This document shows, in pieces, positions 16,701 through 21,287 of a stretch of 21,287 nucleotides of DNA (positions are counted from its first letter, which is position 1; every line of letters starts with the position of its first letter). The stretch is from the NCBI GenBank assembly GCA_964547415.1, contig CAZJNX010000066.1, positions 1 to 21,287 of the forward strand. Direction: 5' to 3'. Under the pieces are notes generated by a model. That model did no database searches. It saw only the letters and a program-made list of their open reading frames with translations, and was not told the origin of the DNA. Origin of the DNA: CAZJNX01 sp964547415 (lineage in GTDB: Bacteria; Pseudomonadota; Alphaproteobacteria; Rhizobiales; Amorphaceae). Both the position numbers and the translations under genes were made by a program.

Positions 16701-16820
16701 GTGGCGCAGGAAGGCGTCGTTGGCGGTCTCGACGCGCAGGTCGGCGGCGAGGGCCAGCAGCGGCAGGCGCACCGTTTCGAGGATCGCGGCGGCGAGAGCC
16801 CCCTCGTTCTCGTGCTGCAT
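13761..16820 (-). CDS. Hybrid sensor histidine kinase, HWE family, with PAS/GAF domains and C-terminal receiver
   Basis: The 1019-residue protein has no membrane segment, so it is a cytoplasmic sensor. In order it shows two tandem related PAS-like domains (about 15-120 and 140-247) sharing the signature Y-x-LGNGQWDIP, a PAS_3 domain (about 262-372, SPELCDIVGHP ... RPDGAVRWV), a GAF domain (about 388-540) and another PAS (about 553-670). The kinase phosphorylation site is His688 in ELDHRVKN. The HWE signature is present: His784 in HELVTNAAKYGAL and WQEEGGP (W822, E824). A receiver domain closes the protein (LVEDE at 908-912, phosphoacceptor Asp955 in LDINLGG, T981, K1001). ATG 16820 has a weak GGAAC ribosome site four bases upstream; the frame is open further but reads as noise. 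HWE kinases often feed single-domain receivers, including the PhyR general stress pathway; the actual partner is not in the window. Confidence 0.93.
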   Translation of the reverse strand: MQHENEGALAAAILETVRLPLLALAADLRVETANDAFLRHFRTTAADTVGRLVYDLGNGQWDIPELRRLLGEILPERRTVSDYRVEHGFERIGRRVMHVSARRIARGAAPDLILLAISDDTEREALRTELVRRIELADKLIDSVREGLLILDPDLRVHSASASFYETFAVDPAETIGHLVYELGNGQWDIPGLRQLLEDVLPKLRSFDDYEFTHAFEGIGERVMVLNGRRLDHQDLILLAIRDVTDTRESAARLKEVARAAHIGVFENDRRTGVLYWSPELCDIVGHPRDEPPPPPGVVPDFVHPEDRPAVEAMIGDATDPRGDGAIFHEHRIVRPDGAVRWVQLHGRTEFDGGGGERRPVRLRGVLLDVTDRKAAQEALRESKERQTFLLELSDSLKASAEASEVAGIATRLVGERLKATRACYVTWPPGEAHAEVSSDYALPGAPSLAGRYPVDAFRSARENLSRGKAWIVEDAAAADGLGEAERDHPLGRGMAAWVDIPLVKDGVLQAALCVVQDEPRAWKAEEVALIEEVADRCWAAVERTRAEAALRASEERYRSLFESIDEGFCVTEFRFDASDGRADYRVVEANPAFFGQTGFPERILGQWLREAAPELEEHWYEIYGEVARTREPRRFEQWSDMLGRWFDVYAFPIGDPRQLRVAILFRDVTGRKRAEDHRTMLMAELDHRVKNILAVVQSIARQTLGRGRHAGPEAADRLIGRINALAQSHTLLARSRWEGAGFAELVESAVAPYRGARPDRVLTEGPDLKVTPEAAQTLTLALHELVTNAAKYGALSREDGRVLAEWHLSGEGEGRRLVFVWQEEGGPPLEAPPERKGFGSALIERTLAFELDGEVTLHFAREGLRALFDLPLGKLRVAGERSDPARRRGEAPPPADLATLRDKRILLVEDEHLVGQEAAQALRSAGCAVTGPVATCAEALRIAVADDLDAAVLDINLGGDVVWPTARALWARGIPLVFATGYSDTIETPPELADAPRIEKPVRPERLVAALASVAAAA

Positions 16821-17085
16821 GGACGTTCCGCGGCGGCGCCGCCGGTCGTGGCCGGCGATCATGGGTCTTGGACGCTGACCCGACGATATCGAAGGCGCCC
16901 CGGGAGGGAAAGGCGACGGGACGGGCCAGTCGGCGCCGGCCCGGGGAACCGCGAGGACGAGCGGTTTCGTGCCGCCGGTGCCGGTGCGCGTCCGCCGCCG
17001 CCCCGTCGCCCCGTCGCCCCCCGTCGCCCACGCGCGGAACGGGCGCTGGCGCCTCGCCAGAAGCCCGCCCCGCCGTCCGGACGGG

Positions 17086-18261
17086 TCAGGACGCCGCTTC
17101 GGACCGCCCGTCGGTGGCCAGCCGGCCCGGCCGGGCGAGGAGGAGCGCGAGGAGGCCCGCCGCGCACGCGGCCGCCATCGCCAGGAAGGCGCCCGCCCCG
17201 AACGTCGCGTAGAGGAGGCCCGAGGCCGCCGTGAGGCCGGCCATCGCCGCGCCCATGAGGGTGGCGGCCACGGACTGGGCGCGGGCCGCCCGCCCCTCCG
17301 GGAAGGTGGCGCCGATGAAGTGGACGAGGCCGAGGTGGGTGGCGCCGAAGCTGAGGCCGTGGAGCGTCTGGAGGAAGAAGGTCGCCGCGAGCCCCGGCTC
17401 GGCCGCCATGGCGCCCCAGCGCACGAGACCACCGATGCCGCCGAGCGCCACGAGGGCGACCGGCGCGATCCGGGTCGTCACCGCCGGCGCGAAGCGGAAC
17501 AGGACGATCTCGGCGAGGACGCCCGTCGCCCACAGGGCGCCGATGGCGGCGGCCGGAAAGCCCTGCCCCTCCCAGTGGATGGAGCCGAAGGCGTAGACGA
17601 GGGCGTGGCTCGCCTGGACGAGGCCCGCCCCCGCCACGACGACCCAGGCGGACAGGGGCGCCCCTCCCCCGGCGCTCGCCGTTGCGCCCCCGGTGCGGTC
17701 CGTCGGCGGCAGGCGCAGGAGGAAGGCGGCGAGGGCGGTGACGGCGAAGCCCGCGGCCATCAGCGGCAGCACGGCGGTCCCGGTCAGGGCGCCGACGATC
17801 CAGCCGCCCGCGAGGTTCGCCGCGATGAAGGTGATCGACCCCCACAGCCGCACCCGCCCGTAGTCCGGCCCGCCCGCCCGCGACAGCCGCACCGCCGCCG
17901 CGTCCGCGACCGGGATGAGCGCGCCCCAGAAGGCGGCCGTCGCGGCGAGGACGGCCGCGATCGCCACGGCGTCGCGCGTCGCGAAAAGGGCGAGGAAGCC
18001 CGCCGTCGCCGCGACCGCGTAGAGGCGCAGCGCCCCCGCGCGGGTGGCGAAACGGTCGGCGAAGGCGCCGAGGAAAGGCACGGCGAGGAGCCGCGACAGG
18101 AGCGGGGCGGTCAGCACGAGGCCGATCTCGTCCGCCGTGAGGCCGATCGCGGACAGGTAGAGGGGAAAGAACGGGAGGTAGAGCCCGATCGCGAGGAACA
18201 GCGCCCCGTAGTAGAGCGACAGCCGCGGCCGGGCGACGGGCGCGGCGCGGTCCCCGCTCAC
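17086..18261 (-). CDS. MFS transporter, HcaT/PPP-like group
   Basis: The 391-residue product is a major facilitator transporter with about 12 hydrophobic helices, in the inner membrane. The N-terminus LSLYYGALFLAIGLYLPFFP, the loop FLGAFADRFATR, the segment YGRVRLWGSITFI and GSIHWEGQGFPAAAIGALWA resemble the group annotated as 3-phenylpropionate (HcaT)/nucleoside-type transporters (MFS_1_like). The start is GTG 18261, overlapping the TGA of the dehydratase as GTGA, so translation is probably coupled; GGGGCGG just upstream may act as ribosome site. The C-terminus ends TDGRSEAAS and a TGA at 17086. It is last in the phosphodiesterase-dehydratase-transporter cluster. Substrate annotation in this family is unreliable; an amino-acid-related or aromatic acid substrate is only suggested by context. 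Confidence 0.88.
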   Translation of the reverse strand: MSGDRAAPVARPRLSLYYGALFLAIGLYLPFFPLYLSAIGLTADEIGLVLTAPLLSRLLAVPFLGAFADRFATRAGALRLYAVAATAGFLALFATRDAVAIAAVLAATAAFWGALIPVADAAAVRLSRAGGPDYGRVRLWGSITFIAANLAGGWIVGALTGTAVLPLMAAGFAVTALAAFLLRLPPTDRTGGATASAGGGAPLSAWVVVAGAGLVQASHALVYAFGSIHWEGQGFPAAAIGALWATGVLAEIVLFRFAPAVTTRIAPVALVALGGIGGLVRWGAMAAEPGLAATFFLQTLHGLSFGATHLGLVHFIGATFPEGRAARAQSVAATLMGAAMAGLTAASGLLYATFGAGAFLAMAAACAAGLLALLLARPGRLATDGRSEAAS

Positions 18262-19277
18262 GCCGCCCCGTCGAGGGCGCGCGCGAGCACCGCCGGGTCA
18301 ACGTTGCCGCCCGACAGGACGACGACGACCGTCCGCCCGTCCCGCGGGAAGGCGCCGTCGAGGAGCGCGGCGAGGCCCGCCGCGCCGCCAGGCTCCACCA
18401 CGAGCTTCAGCTCCATGGCGGCGAAGGCGACGGCGGACAGCATCGCCCCCTCGTCCACCGCGAACCCGCCGGAAAGGCGCGGCAGGTTGACGGCGAACGT
18501 GTTGACCCCGGGCGCGGGCGAAAGGAGCGCGTCGGCGAGCGAGGGCCCGGGCGGGACGATGGCGACCCGGCGGCCGGCCGCGAGGGAGCGCATGTGGTCG
18601 TCGAAGCCGGCCGGCTCCACCGTGTGGACCCGCGCGGCCGGGTAGAGCGCCTCCATGGCGAGCGCGATGCCCGCGGTGAGGCCGCCCCCCGAAGCCGGCA
18701 CGAGCACCGCGTCCGGCGCAAGGCCCCGGGCGCGGCACGCGTCCGCGATCTCGAGGCCGGCCGTTCCCTGTCCGGCCATGACGGCCGGGTCGTCGAAGGG
18801 GTGGACGAAGGTGGCGCCGGTCTCGGCCGCGATGGCGGCGGCGATGGCGTCCCGGTCCTCCCGGTTGCGCTCGTAGGGGACGACGCGGGCGCCCGAGCGC
18901 TCGGTGCGGGCGCGCTTCACCGCCGGCGCGTCGGCCGGCATGACGATGGTGGCGGGCATCCCGAGGAGCCGCGCCGCCTCGGCCACCCCTTGCGCGTGGT
19001 TTCCCGAGGAGCAGGCGACGACGCCGGCCGCCCGCCGCTCCGGCGGCACGAGGAGGAGGCGGTTGAGGGCGCCGCGGAACTTGAAGGAGCCGGTTCGCTG
19101 GAGCGTCTCGGCCTTCAGGAGCACCGTGAGGCCCGTCCGCTCGTCGAGGACGGGGAAGGACAGGAGGGGCGTGCGCACGGCGAGCGGGCGGATCCGCCCG
19201 GCGGCCGCCTCCACGTCCGCGATGGTGGGCAGCATCACCGCGTCCGGCGTGTCGGGGGCGGCCTCTTCCACGTCCAT
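18258..19277 (-). CDS. PLP-dependent threonine/serine dehydratase (ACT-less, fold type II)
   Basis: The 339-residue product is a fold-type II PLP enzyme of the threonine dehydratase/serine racemase/threo-hydroxyaspartate dehydratase family. The PLP lysine is Lys66 in GSFKFRGA. SSGNHAQG (90-97) is the substrate loop, SGGGL (196-200) is the phosphate cup, and SGGN (322-325) binds the pyridine ring. There is no C-terminal ACT regulatory domain, so it is not the biosynthetic isoleucine-type IlvA; a catabolic threonine or serine dehydratase, or a racemase-like enzyme, fits better. ATG 19277 has GAGG upstream and starts eight bases after the phosphodiesterase stop. A later ATG (MLPTIAD) is an alternative that would remove 14 residues. 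Its stop overlaps the transporter start. A 56-base stretch of this gene (19111-19166) recurs at 7671-7726 in the pseudogene region. Confidence 0.92.
   Translation of the reverse strand: MDVEEAAPDTPDAVMLPTIADVEAAAGRIRPLAVRTPLLSFPVLDERTGLTVLLKAETLQRTGSFKFRGALNRLLLVPPERRAAGVVACSSGNHAQGVAEAARLLGMPATIVMPADAPAVKRARTERSGARVVPYERNREDRDAIAAAIAAETGATFVHPFDDPAVMAGQGTAGLEIADACRARGLAPDAVLVPASGGGLTAGIALAMEALYPAARVHTVEPAGFDDHMRSLAAGRRVAIVPPGPSLADALLSPAPGVNTFAVNLPRLSGGFAVDEGAMLSAVAFAAMELKLVVEPGGAAGLAALLDGAFPRDGRTVVVVLSGGNVDPAVLARALDGAA
19111..19166 (-). repeat. Source-like copy of the fragment at 7671-7726
   Basis: This internal part of the dehydratase gene encodes LLSFPVLDERTGLTVLLKA and matches 7671-7726 at about 50 of 56 bases. 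Here it sits in its intact gene, so the other copy is the displaced one. Confidence 0.7.
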
Positions 19278-19285
19278 GGCGGGCC

Positions 19286-20128
19286 TCAGGCGTCCGGGTA
19301 GCCGGGCCAGACGACGCCCGGCGCCCGGCGGAAGGCGTGGGGCCCGTCGTGGCGCTCCACGTAGGCGAGGTGGCTGGCGAAGCCCTCCTCGGTGAGGACG
19401 TGGAGGGCGTAGGCGGGCGGTTCCATCACGAAGTGGGGCGGGCCGTCCGGGTCGAGGTCGAGGGCGACCTGGTGGGCGGTGCCCGGGATGGTGAGGACGC
19501 GGGCGTTGGCGATGCGGCCGGCGATCTGCCGGTGGACGTGGCCCGCGACCACGAGGTCCACCTGCCGGTGGCGGGCGATCACCTCCGCGAGCGCCTCCCG
19601 GTCGGCGAGCGCGATCGCGTCCATGTGGGCGATCCCGGAGACCAGCGGCGGGTGGTGGACCGCGATCAGGACTGGCTTCTCGGCGAACCGCTCGAGGGTG
19701 GCGTCGAGCCAGGCGAGCTGGTCGTCGCCGAGCTTGCCGTGGGGCCGGCCTTCCACGAGGCTGTCGAGGACGACGACGGCCGCCCGTTCGAGCTCCACCG
19801 CCGCGTTGAGGCGCGGCCCGTCGGCGTGGGCGATCCCGGGCCAGTCGGCGAAGGCCGCCCGCATCGCCTCGCGCCGGTCGTGGTTGCCGGGCATGACGAG
19901 GACGGGCATGGGCAGGCGCGAGAGGATCTCGCGGGCGGCCTCGTAGGCCGCGGGCTCGCCGAGGTCGGTCACGTCGCCGGTGACGAGGACGAGGTGGGGC
20001 CGCGGCTCGAGCGCGCGGATCGCCTCCACCGCCCGCCGGGCGAGGGTGTTGGCCGGCACGAAGCCGAGGGCGGTCGCCCCCTCGGGCCGGCAGTGCAGGT
20101 CGGTGATCTGGGCGATGACGAGGCTCAT
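19286..20128 (-). CDS. cpdA: CpdA-like class III cyclic nucleotide phosphodiesterase / metallophosphoesterase
   Basis: The 280-residue product is a calcineurin-like metallophosphoesterase of the CpdA/Rv0805 group, which hydrolyses 3',5'-cyclic nucleotides with a two-metal centre. All ligand motifs are present: Asp10 and His12 (TDLHC), Asp52 (TGDVTD), Asn82 (PGNHD), His158/159 (AVHHPP), and His197 with His199 (GHVHR). ATG 20128 starts directly at the conserved beta strand (MSLVIAQITDLH); the frame is open upstream to 20269 but that part is not family-like. The gene leads a minus-strand cluster, with the dehydratase 8 bases downstream. Many genomes carry cpdA-like genes beside unrelated metabolism, and the true substrate may be another phosphodiester, so cAMP is probable rather than proven. 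Length is normal for the family. Confidence 0.88.
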   Translation of the reverse strand: MSLVIAQITDLHCRPEGATALGFVPANTLARRAVEAIRALEPRPHLVLVTGDVTDLGEPAAYEAAREILSRLPMPVLVMPGNHDRREAMRAAFADWPGIAHADGPRLNAAVELERAAVVVLDSLVEGRPHGKLGDDQLAWLDATLERFAEKPVLIAVHHPPLVSGIAHMDAIALADREALAEVIARHRQVDLVVAGHVHRQIAGRIANARVLTIPGTAHQVALDLDPDGPPHFVMEPPAYALHVLTEEGFASHLAYVERHDGPHAFRRAPGVVWPGYPDA

Positions 20129-20722
20129 GTCTCGCGGGTCCGTTCGCTGGGCGCGTGCCCCGGTGCGTGGACGCTCCGGCCCGGGTCGGCCCCATGCCCC
20201 GCGTCCGTCCGGGCGGCCTTCCGGCTGGAACGGCCCACCCTGTACGCCCCATTCCCCGCCGGTGTCCACGGCCTCGACGGCAGCCCGCGCGGTGCGGGAC
20301 CGGCGACGGCCGCCCCTCGGGGAGAGCCCACAAGGCGCGCGCTGTCACGGCCAGGGAGCGGCAGGCGGATCCGGGGCAGCATATCGGGAACCGTCCCGCC
20401 GGAGGCGGCGGCGCAATGGTCGCGGCGGACGGCGGCGGGGCGTGCCGTCCGGGCCGATCCCGGCCCACTCCCCTGCCGCTGGACAGGACGGGCGCGGTCT
20501 CTTCCGCGCCCTCCATCGCCTGGATGGATGCGAGCGAGATCCGCGGCGCTCCCGCCTCGACCGACGCGCAAACGGGCCCTGCCGTCGCGCCTTCACAGCG
20601 GCACCGCCCCGCGGCAACCCCGCGGGTGCGACGGGCGACCCGTTTCCGGAACCCGCCGCGGGCCCGACCGTCCCACCTCCGCGCGGGAGCCCCGCGCCAC
20701 GGGGCGGCGCGGACGGACGGGC
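20129..20722. other. Long intergenic region, no gene seen
   Basis: About 590 bases separate the phosphodiesterase start from the dodecin terminator. Open frames are present on both strands, but all are Arg/Pro/Ala/Gly-rich with no conserved motif. The cluster promoter should be in the right part, yet I could find no convincing -35/-10 or EcfG pair. It may contain an unrecognised small RNA or decayed gene; nothing can be supported. Confidence 0.55.
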
Positions 20723-20754
20723 AAAGGCCGGCCCCGCCAGCGGCGGGACCGGCC
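20723..20754 (-). terminator. Rho-independent terminator of the dodecin gene
   Basis: On the minus strand GGCCGGTCCCGCC pairs with GGCGGGGCCGGCC around a three-base loop: 13 pairs including one G-T. It is followed by TTTGCC. It begins 8 bases past the dodecin stop. It is the best terminator in the window. Confidence 0.75.
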
Positions 20755-20762
20755 CGAAGCGG

Positions 20763-20972
20763 TCAGTCGGGTCCCTCGAGCTCGAAGGTGATGAGCATGT
20801 GGACCTTGTAGCGGGACACCCGGTCGTTCTCGACGGTGACCTCCTGCTCCTTGATCCAGGCGCTGCGCACGTGGCGCAGCGTCTTGCAGGCGCGCTGGAT
20901 CCCGAGCGACACGGCGTCGTCGAAGCTCTTTTCGGAGGTGGACGAGATTTCGGTGGTGCGGGCGAAAGACAT
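20763..20972 (-). CDS. Dodecin (flavin-binding dodecamer subunit)
   Basis: The 69-residue product is a dodecin, a small protein forming hollow 12-mers that bind and store or buffer flavins in the cytoplasm. The family pattern is visible: EISSTSEKSFDDAV, GIQRACKTLRHVRSAW, KEQEVTVENDRVSRYKV, then ITFELEG. The Trp of SAWIKEQ (Trp39) corresponds in position to the flavin-stacking aromatic of dodecins, though most bacterial members have Trp a little earlier (NVRWFEV), so this is an offset variant or an alignment slip. ATG 20972 is supported by AAGGAG six bases upstream. A general-stress (EcfG) promoter precedes it and a good terminator follows, so it is probably monocistronic. Confidence 0.95.
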   Translation of the reverse strand: MSFARTTEISSTSEKSFDDAVSLGIQRACKTLRHVRSAWIKEQEVTVENDRVSRYKVHMLITFELEGPD

Positions 20973-20978
20973 CGCTCT

Positions 20979-20984
20979 CTCCTT
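20979..20984 (-). promoter_or_regulatory. Strong ribosome binding site of dodecin
   Basis: AAGGAG lies six bases before ATG 20972, inside a purine-rich GGAAGGAGAGAG. It fixes the dodecin start. Confidence 0.8.
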
Positions 20985-21005
20985 CCTCGCCGGCCCCTGC
21001 CGAGG

Positions 21006-21030
21006 AACGGCCGCCCCCTGCCCCGGTTCC
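21006..21030 (-). promoter_or_regulatory. EcfG-type (general stress response) promoter of dodecin
   Basis: On the minus strand GGAAC (21030-21026) is followed after 16 bases by CGTT (21009-21006). This matches the alphaproteobacterial EcfG consensus GGAAC-N16/17-CGTT exactly. The predicted transcript start near 21000 gives a leader of about 27 bases that just holds the AAGGAG ribosome site. The position, spacing and orientation all fit. Confidence 0.65.
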
Positions 21031-21056
21031 GGCGGACGGGCCGCGGCCGCGCGGCC

Positions 21057-21287
21057 TCAGGCGGAAGCCCGTTCGGCGACGTCCCGCCGCAACGCCGTCA
21101 CCTCGTCGCGCAGGGCGCGCAGCTCCGTGAGCACCATCTCCTGCTCGGAGTGCATGCGGTCCCGGTCCTCAGCGGCCGACGCCTCGACCTCCTGCTGCAT
21201 GGCGCTGACGATGACGCCGATGAACAGGTTCAGCACCGTGAAGGCGGTGGTCAGGATGAAGGGCACGAAGAACAGCCACGCCAGCGG
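21057..21287 (-). CDS. C-terminal end of a BacNav-type voltage-gated ion channel (continues past the window)
   Basis: Only the last 76 codons are inside the window. They read LAWLFFVPFILTTAF, then TVLNLFIGVIVSAMQ, an S6 pore-lining helix. A charged heptad-like coiled coil follows (EVEASAAEDRDRMHSEQEMV, LTELRALRDEVTALRRDVAE). This S6 plus C-terminal coiled coil is the layout of bacterial homotetrameric sodium channels (NaChBac/NavAb type), where the coil assembles the tetramer in the inner membrane. The frame is open to the right edge, so the in-frame GTG at 21266 is internal. The selectivity filter and voltage sensor are outside the window, so sodium rather than other ion selectivity cannot be checked. 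Dodecin lies 84 bases downstream with its own promoter. Confidence 0.85.
   Translation of the reverse strand, partial: PLAWLFFVPFILTTAFTVLNLFIGVIVSAMQQEVEASAAEDRDRMHSEQEMVLTELRALRDEVTALRRDVAERASA

Noticed and set aside
13156..17031. A 1291-codon open frame on the minus strand over the amidase and kinase
   Set aside because: It runs in another frame of the sensor kinase and antisense to the amidase; all domain motifs are in the kinase frame.
17046..17084. Terminator behind the transporter gene
   Set aside because: CTGGCG-CCT-CGCCAG and the palindrome CCGTCCGGACGG are present, but stems are short and without a T-tract; such palindromes are frequent by chance here.

Overview
The window looks like part of a chromosome from an alphaproteobacterium with very high GC, well over 70 % by eye. 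The bacterial-type leuA, the HWE-family sensor kinase, the alternative complex III/caa3-type respiratory fossils and an EcfG-like promoter all fit that group; the order (Hyphomicrobiales or a relative) is a guess. The sequence is a draft scaffold: ten Ns at 11834-11843 join two contigs. In DNA this GC-rich every frame stays open for long stretches, so I accepted genes on motifs and codon sense, not on ORF length.

Layout. 1-3946 (+): the 3' part of leuA, a YciA-type acyl-CoA thioesterase 8 bases later, and recQ behind its own, possibly leaderless, promoter. 3943-8645 is a gene graveyard of about 4.7 kb, read on the minus strand. It holds a large RTX-like beta-solenoid gene broken by many frameshifts, containing a tandem repeat whose 218-base period is not a multiple of three. 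Next come remnants of an operon for alternative complex III (ActB, ActC) and the caa3-type oxidase (subunits III and IV), and a short fragment matching the dehydratase gene found elsewhere in the window. 8646-11501 is intact again: a Baeyer-Villiger monooxygenase (-) and an HSL-type alpha/beta hydrolase (+), divergently transcribed. After the scaffold gap come an exported amidase (+) and, convergent to it, a 1019-residue hybrid HWE sensor kinase with a receiver (-). 17086-20128 (-) is a tight cluster: CpdA-like phosphodiesterase, PLP-dependent threonine/serine dehydratase, and an MFS transporter. At the right edge (-) are dodecin, with a general-stress promoter and a terminator, and the C-terminal end of a BacNav-type voltage-gated channel.

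How the genes may work together. The monooxygenase and hydrolase could convert a ketone to an ester and then to alcohol plus acid. Phosphodiesterase, dehydratase and transporter are arranged for co-transcription, the last two with overlapping stop and start. Dodecin is probably under EcfG control. The most interesting signal is in the graveyard: compared with remembered family consensus, the recognisable changes in the respiratory fossils (Cys to Arg, Trp to Arg, two TGA stops to CGA) are mostly AT-to-GC, the reverse of the usual bacterial pseudogene drift.
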